Source: Polaribacter sp. MED152 (GTDB taxonomy: Bacteria; Bacteroidota; Bacteroidia; Flavobacteriales; Flavobacteriaceae). Taken from it: a stretch of DNA of 64,000 nt. The stretch's first letter is position 1, and every line of letters starts with the position of its first letter. The position numbers and the translations under genes are program-made. This document shows, one piece after another, positions 9,113 to 20,523 of the stretch. Location of the stretch: assembly GCF_000152945.2 (NCBI RefSeq), contig NC_020830.1:1054001-1118000 (forward strand), read 5' to 3'. The notes under the pieces were generated by a model. It ran no database searches. It had not been told where the DNA came from and worked only from the letters and a program-made list of their open reading frames with translations.

Positions 9113-12100
9113 TTAGAAACTTTGTTCTATTTCATCTTTTGGTCCAACAATTACTTTATCATAAGATCTCATTCCTGTACCTGCTGGTATTTTCTTACCT
9201 ACAATTACATTCTCTTTCAATCCTTCTAAAGTATCTATTTTACCATTTACAGCTGCCTCATTTAATACTTTTGTAGTTTCTTGGAAAGAAGCCGCAGAAA
9301 TAAATGATTTCGTTTGTAAAGATGCTCTTGTAATACCTTGTAATACTTGTTCTGCTGTTGCTGGTCTTGCATCTCTTGCAGTAACTAAGTTATTGTCATT
9401 TCTTCTTAATAAAGAATTCTCATCTCTTAATTGACGTGCAGTGATTATTTGACCTGGCTTTAAATTCTCAGAATCTCCAGCATCTTCAACAACTTTCATT
9501 CCGTAAATTGCATCGTTTTCTTCAATAAAGTCATTCTTGTGAATCAATTGATTCTCTAAGAAAAGAGTATCTCCTGAATCTATAATTTTAACTTTACGCA
9601 TCATTTGACGAACAACAACTTCAAAATGTTTGTCGTTAATTTTCACACCTTGTAAACGATATACTTCTTGTATTTCATTTACTAAGTATTCTTGTACTGC
9701 AGATGGCCCTTTAATTCTTAAAATATCAGAAGGTGTAGTAGCACCATCAGATAATGGCATACCAGCTTTGATAAAGTCATTTTCTTGAACTAAAATTTGA
9801 TTAGAAAGCTTTACTAAATATTTGCTAATCTCACCTGTTTTAGACTCAACAATAATTTCTCTATTACCTCTTTTAATTTTTCCGAAAGAAACAACACCAT
9901 CAATTTCTGAAACTACAGATGGGTTAGAAGGATTACGTGCTTCAAATAATTCTGTTACACGTGGTAAACCTCCTGTAATATCACCTGCTTTACCAGATTT
10001 TCTAGGAATTTTAACTAATGTTTTTCCACTTTCTACAACATCTCCATCATCAACCATTAAGTGAGCACCTACTGGTAAACTGTAAGAACGTAATGCATTA
10101 CCATCTTCATCTTCAATAATTAAAGATGCAATGATTTTTTTGTTCTTAGAATCTGTAATTACTTTTTCTTGGAAACCTGTTTGTTCATCAATTTCTACAG
10201 CATAGTTCATACCTTGCTCTAAATTGTCGAACTTAACTCTACCATTAAACTCAGAAACAATTACACCATTAAATGGATCCCATTGTACAATAACATCTCC
10301 TTTTTTGATTGATTTTCTATCTTTATCAAAAATGATAGAACCATAAGGTAAAATATTTGTACTCTGAGTGATATCAGTTTTCTTATCAATAATTTTAATT
10401 TCAGCAGTTCTCGAAATTACGATATCTACTTCATTACCTTCATTATCTTTACCAACTACAGTTCTTAAATCATCGATAACAACTTTACCATCAAATTTGG
10501 CAATTAACTTATTCTCTTCTGATATGTTACCTGCAACCCCACCAACGTGGAATGTACGTAATGTTAACTGTGTACCTGGCTCTCCAATAGATTGTGCTGC
10601 AATTACACCAACTGCCTCACCAATTTGTACTTTGTTACGCGTTGATAAACTTAAACCATAACATTTTGCACAAATACCTCTAGAAGATTCACAAGTTAAT
10701 GCAGATCTTACTTCTACAGAATCAATACCTGATGCTTGTACAGCATCTGCTAATTGAGAAGTAATAGATTGATTTGCTTCTAATAATAATTCTTCTGTAA
10801 CTGGGTGATAAACATCGTTTAAAGAAATACGACCTTCAATTCTGTCTGATAAAGACTCTACAATCTCATCGTTTTTCTTTAATGGAGCAACTTCTAAACC
10901 TCTTAATGTACCACAATCTTCTTCGTTAATAATAACGTCTTGAGATACATCTACTAATCTACGTGTTAAGTAACCAGCATCTGCCGTTTTTAAAGCGGTA
11001 TCTGCTAATCCTTTACGAGCACCGTGAGTTGAGATAAAGTATTCAAGAATTGATAAACCTTCTTTAAAGTTAGAAAGAATTGGGTTCTCGATAATTTCTC
11101 CACCTCCAGCAGTAGATTTTTTCGGTTTTGCCATTAATCCACGCATACCTGTTAACTGACGAATCTGTTCTTTAGATCCACGAGCTCCAGAATCAAGCAT
11201 CATATATACTGAGTTGAATCCTTGTTGGTCTTCACGTAAATTTTTCATAGACAATTCAGTTAATCTGTTGTTGGTAGAACCCCAAACATCAATTACCTGA
11301 TTGTAACGCTCTTTCTGCGTTAACATACCCATATTATAGTTACCTACAATACCATCTACTTCTTTGTTTGCTTCATCAATCATGGCTTGCTTTTCTTTAG
11401 GAATAATAATATCACCTAATGAGAAAGACAATCCACCTTGGAATGCAAACTTATAACCCATATTTTTAATTTCATCTAAGAAAGCACCTGTTGTAGGAAT
11501 ATCTGTAGCTTTTAAAATACCACCAATAATTCCACGTAAGTTTTTCTTAGTTAAAACTTCATTTATATATCCAGCTGCAGCAGGAACTTTTTCATTAAAT
11601 AAAACTCTACCTACAGTAGTTTTTATAATCTTAGTTACTTGCTCTCCATTTTCAATATCTTGAGTTCTAACTTTAATAGATGCATTTAAATCTACTTTTT
11701 CTTCATTGAAAGCTATTGTAACTTCTTCTGGAGAATAGAAAGTTAAGCCCTCTCCTTTAATTGGCATTTCTGGAGTAGATATTCTTTCTTTGGTCATGTA
11801 ATATAATCCAAGTACCATATCCTGAGAAGGTACAGTTACTGGAGCACCATTTGCAGGGTTTAAGATATTATGAGAAGCCAACATTAATAATTGTGCTTCT
11901 AAAATAGCTTCTGGTCCTAATGGTAAGTGAACAGCCATTTGATCTCCATCAAAATCCGCATTAAATGCAGAACATGCTAATGGGTGTAATTGTATAGCTT
12001 TACCTTCAATTAATTTTGGTTGGAAAGCTTGAATACCTAGTCTGTGTAAAGTAGGAGCCCTGTTTAATAATACTGGGTGACCTTTAATTACGTTCTCTAA

Positions 12101-13384
12101 AATATCCCAAACAACTGGTTCTTTTCTATCAATAATTTTCTTTGCAGATTTAACTGTTTTTACAATTCCTCTTTCAATTAGTTTTCTAATTACAAATGGC
12201 TTGTAAAGTTCAGCTGCCATATCTTTTGGCAATCCACATTCAGACAATTTCATTTCTGGTCCAACAACAATTACAGAACGTGCAGAATAATCAACACGCT
12301 TACCCAGTAAGTTTTGACGGAAACGACCTTGTTTACCTTTTAATGAATCTGATAAAGATTTTAAAGGTCTGTTAGATTCAGTTTTTACTGCTGATGATTT
12401 ACGTGTGTTATCAAATAATGAATCTACTGATTCTTGTAACATACGTTTTTCATTACGTAAAATAACTTCTGGAGCTTTTATTTCAACCAATCTTTTTAAA
12501 CGATTGTTTCTAATAATAACTCTTCTGTATAAATCATTTAAATCTGAAGTTGCAAAACGTCCTCCATCTAATGGAACTAAAGGTCTTAATTCTGGTGGTA
12601 TAACCGGAATTGCCTTCATAATCATCCACTCTGGATTATTTTCTCTATTCTTTTGAGAATCTCTAAATGCTTCAACAACGTTTAAACGCTTTAAAGCTTC
12701 TGTTTTTCTTTGCTTAGAAGTTTCAGTATTTGCTTTATGTCTTAATTGAAATGATAATTCATCTAAATCAATTCTAGCTAATAAATCAATTAAACATTCA
12801 GCACCCATTTTAGCGATAAACTTGTTTGGATCTGAATCGTCTAAATATTGATTTTCTTGTGGTAACTCATCAACAATATCTAAATATTCTTCTTCAGTTA
12901 AGAAATCCATTTTTTGTAATGGCTCTCCTTCCACATTTTTTGCAATACCTGGTTGAATTACTACGTATCTTTCGTAGTAAATAATCATATCTAACTTTTT
13001 AGAAGGTAAACCTAAAAGGTAACCCATTTTGTTAGGTAATGATCTAAAGTACCAAATATGAGCAACAGGCACTACCAAATTGATATGCCCAACTCTATCT
13101 CTACGTACTTTCTTTTCTGTAACTTCTACACCACATCTATCACAAACAATACCTTTGTAACGAATTCTTTTGTACTTTCCACAGGCACATTCATAATCCT
13201 TAACAGGACCAAAAATACGCTCACAGAATAAACCATCTCTTTCTGGTTTGTGTGTACGATAATTTATAGTCTCTGGCTTTAAAACTTCACCTTTAGAAAC
13301 TTCTAAAATAGCTTCTGGTGATGATAAACCAATTGAGATTTTGTTAAACTTTTTTACAGTGTACTTTTCTTGTTTTCTTGCCAT
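9113..13384 (-). CDS. rpoC: DNA-directed RNA polymerase subunit beta'
   Basis: This 1423-residue protein is the beta' catalytic subunit of RNA polymerase. The N-terminal zinc finger has Cys66, Cys68, Cys81 and Cys84. The Mg-binding motif [12 protein letters not shown] lies near residue 478 and holds the catalytic aspartates. A second zinc site has [13 protein letters not shown] around residue 900. The length is usual for Bacteroidota. It follows rpoB after 77 bases that contain a fold-back array of CAGT repeats, and a terminator follows, so it is the last gene of the rpl-rpo operon. Confidence 0.98.
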   Translation of the reverse strand: MARKQEKYTVKKFNKISIGLSSPEAILEVSKGEVLKPETINYRTHKPERDGLFCERIFGPVKDYECACGKYKRIRYKGIVCDRCGVEVTEKKVRRDRVGHINLVVPVAHIWYFRSLPNKMGYLLGLPSKKLDMIIYYERYVVIQPGIAKNVEGEPLQKMDFLTEEEYLDIVDELPQENQYLDDSDPNKFIAKMGAECLIDLLARIDLDELSFQLRHKANTETSKQRKTEALKRLNVVEAFRDSQKNRENNPEWMIMKAIPVIPPELRPLVPLDGGRFATSDLNDLYRRVIIRNNRLKRLVEIKAPEVILRNEKRMLQESVDSLFDNTRKSSAVKTESNRPLKSLSDSLKGKQGRFRQNLLGKRVDYSARSVIVVGPEMKLSECGLPKDMAAELYKPFVIRKLIERGIVKTVKSAKKIIDRKEPVVWDILENVIKGHPVLLNRAPTLHRLGIQAFQPKLIEGKAIQLHPLACSAFNADFDGDQMAVHLPLGPEAILEAQLLMLASHNILNPANGAPVTVPSQDMVLGLYYMTKERISTPEMPIKGEGLTFYSPEEVTIAFNEEKVDLNASIKVRTQDIENGEQVTKIIKTTVGRVLFNEKVPAAAGYINEVLTKKNLRGIIGGILKATDIPTTGAFLDEIKNMGYKFAFQGGLSFSLGDIIIPKEKQAMIDEANKEVDGIVGNYNMGMLTQKERYNQVIDVWGSTNNRLTELSMKNLREDQQGFNSVYMMLDSGARGSKEQIRQLTGMRGLMAKPKKSTAGGGEIIENPILSNFKEGLSILEYFISTHGARKGLADTALKTADAGYLTRRLVDVSQDVIINEEDCGTLRGLEVAPLKKNDEIVESLSDRIEGRISLNDVYHPVTEELLLEANQSITSQLADAVQASGIDSVEVRSALTCESSRGICAKCYGLSLSTRNKVQIGEAVGVIAAQSIGEPGTQLTLRTFHVGGVAGNISEENKLIAKFDGKVVIDDLRTVVGKDNEGNEVDIVISRTAEIKIIDKKTDITQSTNILPYGSIIFDKDRKSIKKGDVIVQWDPFNGVIVSEFNGRVKFDNLEQGMNYAVEIDEQTGFQEKVITDSKNKKIIASLIIEDEDGNALRSYSLPVGAHLMVDDGDVVESGKTLVKIPRKSGKAGDITGGLPRVTELFEARNPSNPSVVSEIDGVVSFGKIKRGNREIIVESKTGEISKYLVKLSNQILVQENDFIKAGMPLSDGATTPSDILRIKGPSAVQEYLVNEIQEVYRLQGVKINDKHFEVVVRQMMRKVKIIDSGDTLFLENQLIHKNDFIEENDAIYGMKVVEDAGDSENLKPGQIITARQLRDENSLLRRNDNNLVTARDARPATAEQVLQGITRASLQTKSFISAASFQETTKVLNEAAVNGKIDTLEGLKENVIVGKKIPAGTGMRSYDKVIVGPKDEIEQSF

Positions 13385-13401
13385 GTCTTTTAATAAGTAT
13401 T

Positions 13402-13454
13402 CAGTTGGCAGTATTCAGTTTTCAGTAACGAATGCTACTGAAAACTGGTTACTG
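13402..13454. repeat. 7-bp-periodic CAGT array with fold-back arm
   Basis: CAGT occurs at 13402, 13409, 13416 and 13423, exactly seven bases apart. It is followed by its complement ACTG at 13437, 13444 and 13451, again seven apart. The two halves form a perfect 12-bp stem (13416-13427 with 13436-13447) with an 8-base loop. The array fills most of the 77-base rpoB-rpoC spacer. It resembles short heptameric intergenic repeats seen in other flavobacterial genomes, which is recalled and not checked. Confidence 0.8.
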
Positions 13455-13461
13455 AAAAAAT

Positions 13462-16400
13462 TTATTCTTCTAATCTAACGTCTAATCCTAAACCTTTAAG
13501 TTCATGCATTAATACGTTAAACGATTCTGGTAAACCTGGTTCTGGCATAGCTTCCCCTTTAACTATACTTTCGTATGTTTTAGCTCTACCCATTACATCA
13601 TCAGATTTTACAGTTAAGATTTCTCTTAAGATACTTGATGCTCCATATGCCTCAAGTGCCCAAACTTCCATCTCTCCAAAACGCTGACCACCAAACTGTG
13701 CTTTACCTCCTAATGGTTGTTGTGTAATTAAAGAATATGGTCCTATTGAACGAGCGTGCATCTTATCTTCAATCATGTGCCCTAACTTAATCATATAAAT
13801 GATACCAACTGTTGCTGGTTGATCGAAACGTTTTCCAGTTCCTCCATCATATAAATAAGTGTGTCCAAATCTTGGTACTCCTGCTTCATCTGTAATTTCA
13901 TTAATCTGATCTAAAGATGCTCCATCAAAAATAGGTGTTGCATATTTAGTTCCTAATTTCTCACCTGCCCAACCTAGAACAGTTTCATAAATTTGACCAA
14001 TGTTCATACGTGAAGGTACCCCTAATGGATTCAATACAATATCTACAGGTGTACCATCTTCTAAGAACGGCATGTCTTCTGCTCTTACAATACGTGCTAC
14101 AATACCTTTGTTTCCATGACGTCCAGCCATTTTATCACCCACTTTTAACTTACGTTTTTTAGCGATGTAAACTTTAGCTAATTTTAATATTCCTGCTGGT
14201 AATTCATCTCCAACTGAAATTGTAAATTTCTGACGTCTTAAAGAACCTTGTAAATCATTAACCTTAATCTTATAGTTGTGAACTAATTCACCAACTAAAG
14301 CATTTAAGTCACTATCAGTTGTCCAAGAACCTGTTAAGTGAACATAATCGTCTACTGAGTTTAACATTTTAAGCGTATATTTTTTACCTTTTGGTAAAAC
14401 TTCTTCTCCTAAATCGTTAAAGACCCCTTGAGATGTTTTTCCACTAATTAAAGTAAATAACTTCTCAATTAACTCGTCTTTTAAACCTTCGAATTTAGAA
14501 ACAAAAGATTGTTCTAAAGTAGCCACTGCTTCTTTATCTCTAATTCTTTTGTTTTTATCTTTTACAGCTCTTCTAAATAATTTTTTATCAATTACTACAC
14601 CTCTTAATGATGGAGAAGCTTTTAATGATGCATCTTTTACATCACCTGCTTTGTCACCAAAAATTGCACGTAATAATTTTTCTTCTGGAGTTGGGTCAGA
14701 TTCTCCTTTTGGTGTAATTTTACCAATTAAGATATCACCAGGATTTACTTCTGCTCCAATTCTAATCATTCCATTTTCATCTAAATCTTTTGTAGCTTCT
14801 TCAGAAACGTTAGGAATATCATTAGTTAACTCTTCAGTTCCTAATTTTGTATCTCTAACATCTAAAGAATACTCATCAATATGAATAGATGTAAATATAT
14901 CTTCACGAACTACTTTTTCAGAAATCACAATTGCATCCTCAAAGTTATACCCTTTCCAAGGCATAAAGGCTACTTTCATGTTTCTACCTAAAGCTAATTC
15001 TCCTTTTTGTGTTGCATAACCTTCACAAAGTACTTGACCTTCTTGAACTCTATCACCAGTTTCTACAATTGGCTTTAAGTTAATAGATGTACCTTGATTG
15101 GTTTTTCTAAATTTAATTAAGTCATAAGATACTTCATCAGAATCAAAACTTACTAGTCTTTCTTCATCTGTTTTATCATACCTAATTGTAATTTTATTTG
15201 CATCTACATAAGTTACTTCACCTTCACCTTCTGCATTAATTAAAATACGTGAATCTTTAGCAACTCTTCTTTCTAATCCAGTACCAACAATTGGCGATTC
15301 TGGTCTTAATAATGGCACTGCCTGACGCATCATGTTTGATCCCATCAATGCTCTGTTGGCATCATCATGCTCTAAGAAAGGAATTAAAGATGCAGAGATA
15401 GAGGCAATTTGGTTTGGTGCAACATCCATATAATCAATCACTTCAGGATTAACTACTGGGAAATCACCTTCCTCACGTGCAATAACTCTATCTAAAACAA
15501 TGCTACCATCTTCTTTAAGTTCTAAATTAGATTGCGCAATTTTCTTACCCTCTTCTTCTTCAGCACTTAAATAGATTGGCTCTTCACCTTCAACAATTCC
15601 ATTGTTTACTTTTCTATAAGGAGTTTCGATAAATCCTAAATTATTCACTTTCGCAAAAACAGAAAGCGAAGAAATTAGACCAATGTTTGGTCCTTCAGGT
15701 GTTTCAATCGGACATAAACGACCATAATGTGTATAGTGTACATCACGAACCTCGAAACCTGCTCTTTCTCTTGATAAACCACCTGGCCCTAATGCAGATA
15801 ATCTACGTTTGTGGGTAATCTCAGCTAATGGATTTGTTTGATCCATAAATTGAGATAATTGATTGGTACCAAAGAAAGAATTAATTACCGATGATAATGT
15901 TTTTGCGTTAATTAAATCAATTGGAGTAAACACTTCATTGTCACGTACATTCATACGCTCACGAATTGTTCTCGCCATTCTTGCTAAACCAACACCAAAC
16001 TGACCTGCTAATTGCTCACCCACAGTTCTTACACGTCTGTTAGATAAGTGATCAATATCATCTACTTCTGCCTTAGAGTTAATTAACTCAATTAAATATT
16101 TAATGATAGTTATAATATCTAATTTTGTCAATACCTTTTGATCTATAGGCTCATTTAATTGAAGTTTGGTATTCATTCTAAAACGACCAACTTCTCCTAA
16201 ATTATATCTTTGTTCAGAGAAGAATAATTTATCGATAATACCTCTTGCAGTCTCTTCATCTGGCGGTTCTGCATTACGTAATTGTCTATAAATATGCTCT
16301 ACAGCTTCTTTCTCTGAGTTTGTAGGATCTTTTTGTAAAGTATTGTGAATTATAGCATAGTCAGCCATATGATTATCTACTTTATGTAGTAAAATCGTCT

Positions 16401-17271
16401 TAGCTCCTGCCTCTATAATTTCATCTATATGTTCTTTTTCTAAAACTGTATCACGATCAAAAATAATTTCATTTCTCTCAATAGATACAACTTCTCCTGT
16501 ATCTTCATCTACGAAATCTTCATGCCAAGTTTTTAAAACTCTAGCAGCCAATTTACGACCTAATACTTTTTTAAGACCTGCCTTAGAAACCTTAACTTCC
16601 TCAGCAAGGTCAAAAATTTCTAAAATATCTTTATCTCTTTCAAAACCAATTGCTCTGAATAAAGTAGTTACAGGTAATTTTTTCTTTCTATCAATATAAG
16701 CATACATTACTTGATTGATATCTGTTGCAAATTCTATCCAAGATCCTTTAAAAGGAATTACTCTTGCTGAATACAACTTAGTTCCATTTGCATGGAATGA
16801 TTGACCAAAGAATACACCTGGAGATCTGTGTAATTGCGAAACCACAACACGCTCAGCACCATTGATTACAAAAGTACCTGAATTTGTCATGTAAGGTATT
16901 GTACCAAGATAAACATCTTGTACAATTGTTTCAAAATCTTCGTGTTCTGGGTCTGTACAATATAATTTAAGACGTGCTTTTAAAGGAACACTGTGTGTAA
17001 GACCTCTTTCTATACATTCTTGGATTGAATATCTTGGTGGGTCTACAAAGTAGTCTAAAAATTCTAATACAAATTGATTTCTTGTATCTGTAATTGGAAA
17101 GTTATCCATGAAGGTTTTGTATAAACCTTCTTCTCCTCTTTCTTCTGCCTTAGTTTGAAGTTGGAAAAAATCTTGAAAAGATTTTACCTGAATATCCAAA
17201 AAGTCTGGATATTCTTTAATCATTTGAGAAGTAGCGAAGTTGATTCTTTCAGTAGTGTTTTTCGTTGCCAA
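13462..17271 (-). CDS. rpoB: DNA-directed RNA polymerase subunit beta
   Basis: This is the beta subunit of RNA polymerase, 1269 residues from the chosen TTG start. The reading frame stays open to an upstream start at 17328, but the extra 19 residues (Phe, Tyr and Asn rich) are not family-like, while homology begins at [11 protein letters not shown]. The rifampicin region near residues 465-500 ([20 protein letters not shown]) is wild type at the main resistance positions. The motif GRHGNKG and the C-terminal beta-beta' interface are intact. Upstream, two hairpins separate it from rplL, suggesting that its level is set apart from the ribosomal proteins. rpoC follows. Confidence 0.97.
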   Translation of the reverse strand: MATKNTTERINFATSQMIKEYPDFLDIQVKSFQDFFQLQTKAEERGEEGLYKTFMDNFPITDTRNQFVLEFLDYFVDPPRYSIQECIERGLTHSVPLKARLKLYCTDPEHEDFETIVQDVYLGTIPYMTNSGTFVINGAERVVVSQLHRSPGVFFGQSFHANGTKLYSARVIPFKGSWIEFATDINQVMYAYIDRKKKLPVTTLFRAIGFERDKDILEIFDLAEEVKVSKAGLKKVLGRKLAARVLKTWHEDFVDEDTGEVVSIERNEIIFDRDTVLEKEHIDEIIEAGAKTILLHKVDNHMADYAIIHNTLQKDPTNSEKEAVEHIYRQLRNAEPPDEETARGIIDKLFFSEQRYNLGEVGRFRMNTKLQLNEPIDQKVLTKLDIITIIKYLIELINSKAEVDDIDHLSNRRVRTVGEQLAGQFGVGLARMARTIRERMNVRDNEVFTPIDLINAKTLSSVINSFFGTNQLSQFMDQTNPLAEITHKRRLSALGPGGLSRERAGFEVRDVHYTHYGRLCPIETPEGPNIGLISSLSVFAKVNNLGFIETPYRKVNNGIVEGEEPIYLSAEEEEGKKIAQSNLELKEDGSIVLDRVIAREEGDFPVVNPEVIDYMDVAPNQIASISASLIPFLEHDDANRALMGSNMMRQAVPLLRPESPIVGTGLERRVAKDSRILINAEGEGEVTYVDANKITIRYDKTDEERLVSFDSDEVSYDLIKFRKTNQGTSINLKPIVETGDRVQEGQVLCEGYATQKGELALGRNMKVAFMPWKGYNFEDAIVISEKVVREDIFTSIHIDEYSLDVRDTKLGTEELTNDIPNVSEEATKDLDENGMIRIGAEVNPGDILIGKITPKGESDPTPEEKLLRAIFGDKAGDVKDASLKASPSLRGVVIDKKLFRRAVKDKNKRIRDKEAVATLEQSFVSKFEGLKDELIEKLFTLISGKTSQGVFNDLGEEVLPKGKKYTLKMLNSVDDYVHLTGSWTTDSDLNALVGELVHNYKIKVNDLQGSLRRQKFTISVGDELPAGILKLAKVYIAKKRKLKVGDKMAGRHGNKGIVARIVRAEDMPFLEDGTPVDIVLNPLGVPSRMNIGQIYETVLGWAGEKLGTKYATPIFDGASLDQINEITDEAGVPRFGHTYLYDGGTGKRFDQPATVGIIYMIKLGHMIEDKMHARSIGPYSLITQQPLGGKAQFGGQRFGEMEVWALEAYGASSILREILTVKSDDVMGRAKTYESIVKGEAMPEPGLPESFNVLMHELKGLGLDVRLEE

Positions 17272-17333
17272 AAGAGAATATTTTTTTTGATTAAAATATG
17301 AATTAAAATAAAGAACGAATATATACACAAAAT

Positions 17334-17372
17334 GGTTTAGGCCTAAAAACCTTAGTTCTTAGTACCTAAACC
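17334..17372 (-). repeat. Inverted repeat upstream of rpoB
   Basis: GGTTTAGG (17334-17341) and CCTAAACC (17365-17372) form an 8-bp stem around a 23-base loop in the rplL-rpoB spacer. No U-tract follows on the minus strand, so this is not a standard terminator. It could be part of an attenuator or processing structure. Confidence 0.55.
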
Positions 17373-17382
17373 TAAATTTGTT

Positions 17383-17418
17383 TTCTCGATTTCGATATCA
17401 CTGTTCGAAACTCGAGAA
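17383..17418 (-). promoter_or_regulatory. Strong hairpin just after rplL, possible processing or attenuation site
   Basis: The arms 17383-17395 and 17405-17418 pair over 13 bp with one bulged base and a 9-base loop, starting nine bases after the rplL stop. There is no U-run on the minus strand, so a simple terminator is unlikely. In E. coli the same intergenic position holds an attenuator and an RNase III site; the parallel here is inferred. Confidence 0.6.
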
Positions 17419-17426
17419 GTAAAAGC

Positions 17427-17804
17427 TTATTTAAGCTCTACCTCTGCTCCTGCTTCTTCTAAAGATTTTTTAAGACCTTCAGCCTCATCTTTAGATACAC
17501 CTTCTTTGATTGGAGCTGGTGCGCTATCTACGATACCTTTAGCATCTTTTAATCCTAAACCAGTTAATTCTTTAACTAATTTTACAACTGCTAATTTAGA
17601 AGCACCTGCTGCTGTTAAGATAACATCAAATTCAGTTTGCTCATCAGCTGCATCATCACCACCACCTGCTGCTGGTCCTGCTACTGCTACTGCTGCTGCT
17701 GCTGGCTCAATACCATACTCATCTTTTAAAATAGTAGCTAATTCATTAACTTCTTTTACTGTTAAGTTAACTAATTGTTCTGCGAAATCTTTTAATTCTG
17801 CCAT
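17427..17804 (-). CDS. rplL: 50S ribosomal protein L7/L12
   Basis: This 125-residue acidic protein forms the flexible ribosomal stalk that recruits translation factors. The N-terminal dimerisation domain (about 1-35) is followed by an Ala/Gly-rich hinge ([15 protein letters not shown]) and the globular C-terminal domain with [15 protein letters not shown], which binds EF-Tu and EF-G. It lies 48 bases downstream of rplJ, as in almost all bacteria. A strong hairpin follows the stop before rpoB. Confidence 0.97.
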   Translation of the reverse strand: MAELKDFAEQLVNLTVKEVNELATILKDEYGIEPAAAAVAVAGPAAGGGDDAADEQTEFDVILTAAGASKLAVVKLVKELTGLGLKDAKGIVDSAPAPIKEGVSKDEAEGLKKSLEEAGAEVELK

Positions 17805-17852
17805 TTTAATTGTTTTTAAAATTTTGTGTTTTATTATAGTTTATTTGTGCGC

Positions 17853-18371
17853 TTATTCTTTTTCAGATAAAGTTTTAATAATACCTGAAAGTGTTTGTCC
17901 TCCTGATTGTAATGCTGAAATAACATTCTTAGCAGGTGACTGTAATAATCCAACGATTTCACCAATTAACTCTTCTCTAGATTTAATATCTACTAAAGCA
18001 TCTAATTGATCATCACCAATGTAAATAGATTCTTCTGCAAAAGCTCCTTTTAAAATAGGCTTCTTAGATTTCTTTCTAAATTCCTTGATTAATTTTGCTG
18101 GTGCATTAGCTGCCTCAGCAATCATCATTGATGTATTACCTTTTAATGTTGTTGGAAGATCACCAAAATCTTTATCTGATGCCTCCATTGCTTTCGCAAG
18201 TAATGTATTTTTAACAACTGATAACTGAACTCCTGCTTTGAAACATGCTCTTCTTAAATTAGAAGTAGTTTGTGCATTTAATCCAGAAATATCTGCTAAA
18301 TAAAGTGTATTTGTATCTGCTAATACTGCTGTTAAATCTTGTATTACTTGTGATTTCTCTTCTCTAGTCAT
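17853..18371 (-). CDS. rplJ: 50S ribosomal protein L10
   Basis: This 172-residue protein anchors L7/L12 dimers to the large subunit. The N-terminal rRNA-binding domain has the family pattern YLADISGLNAQTTSNLRR and VVKNTLLAKA. The C-terminal helix that binds L7/L12 ends in IIKTLSEKE. It follows rplA after 19 bases and precedes rplL. L10 autoregulates its operon in other bacteria through a leader RNA; the 19-base gap here leaves no room for a long leader, so such control would have to act elsewhere. Confidence 0.97.
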   Translation of the reverse strand: MTREEKSQVIQDLTAVLADTNTLYLADISGLNAQTTSNLRRACFKAGVQLSVVKNTLLAKAMEASDKDFGDLPTTLKGNTSMMIAEAANAPAKLIKEFRKKSKKPILKGAFAEESIYIGDDQLDALVDIKSREELIGEIVGLLQSPAKNVISALQSGGQTLSGIIKTLSEKE

Positions 18372-18390
18372 AATTATAAGTTTTAACGTA

Positions 18391-19080
18391 TTAAACAGTT
18401 TTCACTTCAACAGGTATACTAGGACTCATAGTACTAGACATAAAAACGCTTTTTACATACGTTCCTTTTGCTGTTGTAGGTTTCAATTTAATAATTGTTT
18501 GGATTAATTCATTTGCATTCTCTTCAATCTTCTTAGCATCGAAAGATACTTTTCCAATTGCAGCATGAACAATACCAGTTTTATCTACCTTAAAGTCGAT
18601 TTTACCAGCTTTAACATCTGTTACTGCTTTAGCAACATCCATAGTTACTGTACCTGTTTTTGGGTTAGGCATTAAACCTCTAGGACCTAAAATTCTTCCT
18701 AATGGACCTAATTTACCCATTACACTAGGCATTGTAATAATTACATCAACATCTGTCCAACCTCCTTTAATTTTCTGAAGGTATTCATCCAACCCAACGT
18801 AATCAGCACCTGCTTCTTTAGCTTCTGCTTCTTTATCTGGAGTTACTAATGCTAAAACTTTTACATCCTTACCAGTTCCATGAGGTAAAGTTACTACACC
18901 TCTAACCATTTGATTAGCTTTACGCGGATCTACTCCTAAACGAATCGCTAAATCTACAGAAGCATCAAACTTTACATTAGTAATGTCTTTGACTAGCGCT
19001 GAAGCAGCTGCTAAATCATAAGATTGAGTATTATCAACCTTAGCGTAAGCTTCCTTTTGCTTTTTTGTTAATTTTGCCAT
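18391..19080 (-). CDS. rplA: 50S ribosomal protein L1
   Basis: This 229-residue protein of the L1 stalk helps release deacylated tRNA from the E site. Family motifs include [33 protein letters not shown] and the C-terminal [16 protein letters not shown]. The start is taken at the ATG giving [12 protein letters not shown]; the frame stays open to 19113, but that would overlap the end of rplK and add 11 residues without homology. It lies between rplK and rplJ in the standard order. Confidence 0.96.
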   Translation of the reverse strand: MAKLTKKQKEAYAKVDNTQSYDLAAASALVKDITNVKFDASVDLAIRLGVDPRKANQMVRGVVTLPHGTGKDVKVLALVTPDKEAEAKEAGADYVGLDEYLQKIKGGWTDVDVIITMPSVMGKLGPLGRILGPRGLMPNPKTGTVTMDVAKAVTDVKAGKIDFKVDKTGIVHAAIGKVSFDAKKIEENANELIQTIIKLKPTTAKGTYVKSVFMSSTMSPSIPVEVKTV

Positions 19081-19099
19081 TTTACTACTTTTTATAAAG

Positions 19100-19537
19100 T
19101 TATGCTGGTGCATTCCCTTTTACCGTTAATCCCATAGAACGTGCTGTACCTGCTATCATTTTCATTGCTGAAGTTACTTCAAAGGCATTTAAATCTACCA
19201 TTTTGTCTTCTGCAATTACTTTAATCTGATCCCAAGTAACTGATGCTACTTTCTTCCTATTTGGTTCTCCTGAACCTTTTTTAATTTTGGCCGCTTCTAG
19301 TAACTGAACTGCTGCAGGAGGAGTTTTTACAACAAAATCAAACGATTTGTCTTTGAAAACAGTAATAACCACAGGTAAAACTTTACCTTGCTTATCTTGC
19401 GTTCTTGCATTGAACTGTTTACAAAACTCCATAATGTTAACACCAGCAGCTCCTAAAGCGGGTCCAACCGGCGGCGATGGATTCGCTGCGCCTCCCCTTA
19501 CTTGTAATTTAACTACTTTACTAACTTCTTTTGCCAT
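19100..19537 (-). CDS. rplK: 50S ribosomal protein L11
   Basis: This 145-residue protein forms the GTPase-associated centre with 23S rRNA. The N-terminal domain with [25 protein letters not shown] holds the conserved proline-rich turn where thiopeptide antibiotics bind. The C-terminal RNA-binding domain ends in the pattern [17 protein letters not shown] 70-base spacer separates it from nusG upstream. L1 could control the rplK-rplA pair through this spacer as in E. coli, but no clear L1 target is evident. Confidence 0.97.
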   Translation of the reverse strand: MAKEVSKVVKLQVRGGAANPSPPVGPALGAAGVNIMEFCKQFNARTQDKQGKVLPVVITVFKDKSFDFVVKTPPAAVQLLEAAKIKKGSGEPNRKKVASVTWDQIKVIAEDKMVDLNAFEVTSAMKMIAGTARSMGLTVKGNAPA

Positions 19538-19607
19538 TTTAAAAATGTTTAATGATTTATTTTAAGTTGGAAGCCAAAAAATAAATCGATATATATCTGT
19601 GTAACAA

Positions 19608-20156
19608 TTATATCTTTTCTACTTGCATATAACTTAACTCTAATGGTGTTTTTCTTCCGAATATTTTCACCATTACTTCAAGCTTACGCTTTTCTTCATT
19701 TACTTTTTCTATAGTACCATCAAAACCGTTAAATGGACCATCTACAACCTTAACAGTTTCTCCAACATTATAAGGAATTGCAATATTTTCATCCTGTACA
19801 GAAAGTTCATCTACTTTACCTAGCATTCTATTAACTTCTGACTTTCTCATAGGAACAGGTTCACCACCTTTTACCTCACCAAGAAATCCAATAACTCCAG
19901 TAATCGCTTTGATAACATGCGGAACCTCACCAGATAAATTAGCCTCAACCATAATGTAACCAGGGAAATAAACTCTCTCTCTATTCACCTTCTTACCATT
20001 CCTGATTTGAACAACCTTTTCAGTAGGGACTATAACTTGATTAACATAATCTGATAAACCTACTCTAGAAATTTCTGTTTCTATATAATTTTTTACTTTA
20101 TTCTCTTGTCCTCCAATGGCTCTAACAACATACCATTTCATTACCGAATCAGCCAT
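19608..20156 (-). CDS. nusG: Transcription termination/antitermination protein NusG
   Basis: This 182-residue protein couples RNA polymerase to the ribosome or to Rho. The NGN domain starts at KWYVVRAIGGQENKVK, and the C-terminal KOW domain holds NVGETVKVVDGPFNGFDGTIEKVN. The length is normal. It could also start at the internal Met6, five residues in; homology begins just after that. It follows secE after 9 bases, the classical secE-nusG pair. Confidence 0.96.
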   Translation of the reverse strand: MADSVMKWYVVRAIGGQENKVKNYIETEISRVGLSDYVNQVIVPTEKVVQIRNGKKVNRERVYFPGYIMVEANLSGEVPHVIKAITGVIGFLGEVKGGEPVPMRKSEVNRMLGKVDELSVQDENIAIPYNVGETVKVVDGPFNGFDGTIEKVNEEKRKLEVMVKIFGRKTPLELSYMQVEKI

Positions 20157-20165
20157 AGTTAATTA

Positions 20166-20354
20166 TTAAAATAATTTAAAAAAGTTATCTAACCCTGTTT
20201 GAAAAACATAATCAATACCTGCAACAGCTAAAGCAAACACAATAGTAAATACTGCCACTGTAACTGTAGTTTTCTGCGCATCCTCCTTAGAGATCCATGT
20301 CATATGGTTGCTAAGCTCATCAAAAGAGTCTTTGATATATTGAATAAAGTTCAT
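20166..20354 (-). CDS. secE: Preprotein translocase subunit SecE
   Basis: This 62-residue protein has one membrane-spanning helix (about residues 30-52) after an amphipathic N-terminal helix, as in the short bacterial SecE. It clamps the SecY channel in the inner membrane. The pattern FDELSNHMTWISKEDAQKTT matches the family signature around the W-P/S-x3-E segment. It lies between tRNA-Trp and nusG, as in many bacteria. Confidence 0.93.
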   Translation of the reverse strand: MNFIQYIKDSFDELSNHMTWISKEDAQKTTVTVAVFTIVFALAVAGIDYVFQTGLDNFFKLF

Positions 20355-20373
20355 ATTACTATATTTTTATTTG

Positions 20374-20445
20374 CACGGGCGGAGAGATTCGAACTCCCGA
20401 CAGCTGGTTTTGGAGACCAGTGCTCTACCGCTGAACTACGCCCGT
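20374..20445 (-). tRNA. tRNA-Trp (CCA anticodon)
   Basis: The minus strand folds into a full cloverleaf. The acceptor ACGGGCG pairs with CGCCCGT, the D-arm has GTTCAGCGGTAGAGC, and the anticodon loop CTCCAAA gives CCA. The T-arm is GGGAGTTCGAATCTCTC. The 3' CCA is not encoded. It lies between tuf and secE, probably cut from the operon transcript. Confidence 0.96.
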
Positions 20446-20460
20446 TTCTTATTCATTGAT

Positions 20461-20491
20461 AAAGGTATTCCGTAAAAAACGGAATACCTTT
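20461..20491 (-). promoter_or_regulatory. 13-bp hairpin between tuf and tRNA-Trp
   Basis: A perfect 13-bp stem (AAAGGTATTCCGT with ACGGAATACCTTT) has a five-base loop. On the minus strand no U-tract follows; the sequence runs into tRNA-Trp. It may protect the tuf mRNA end or guide processing of the tRNA. A separate 18-base perfect palindrome (20511-20528) overlaps the tuf stop codon. Confidence 0.6.
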
Positions 20492-20523
20492 ATAATTTTG
20501 AAATAATAAAACTAATAAATTTA

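Noticed and set aside
13402..13454. The CAGT array as a small CRISPR
   Set aside because: Units are only seven bases with no spacer-repeat pattern and no cas genes nearby.
17506..18009. A 167-codon open frame on + opposite rplL and rplJ
   Set aside because: It is the mirror of two well-conserved ribosomal-protein genes and has low-complexity Ala/Ser composition from the rplL hinge.
19538..19607. An L1-binding leader before rplK
   Set aside because: The 70-base spacer is AT-rich and I could not build a convincing copy of the 23S rRNA L1 site.
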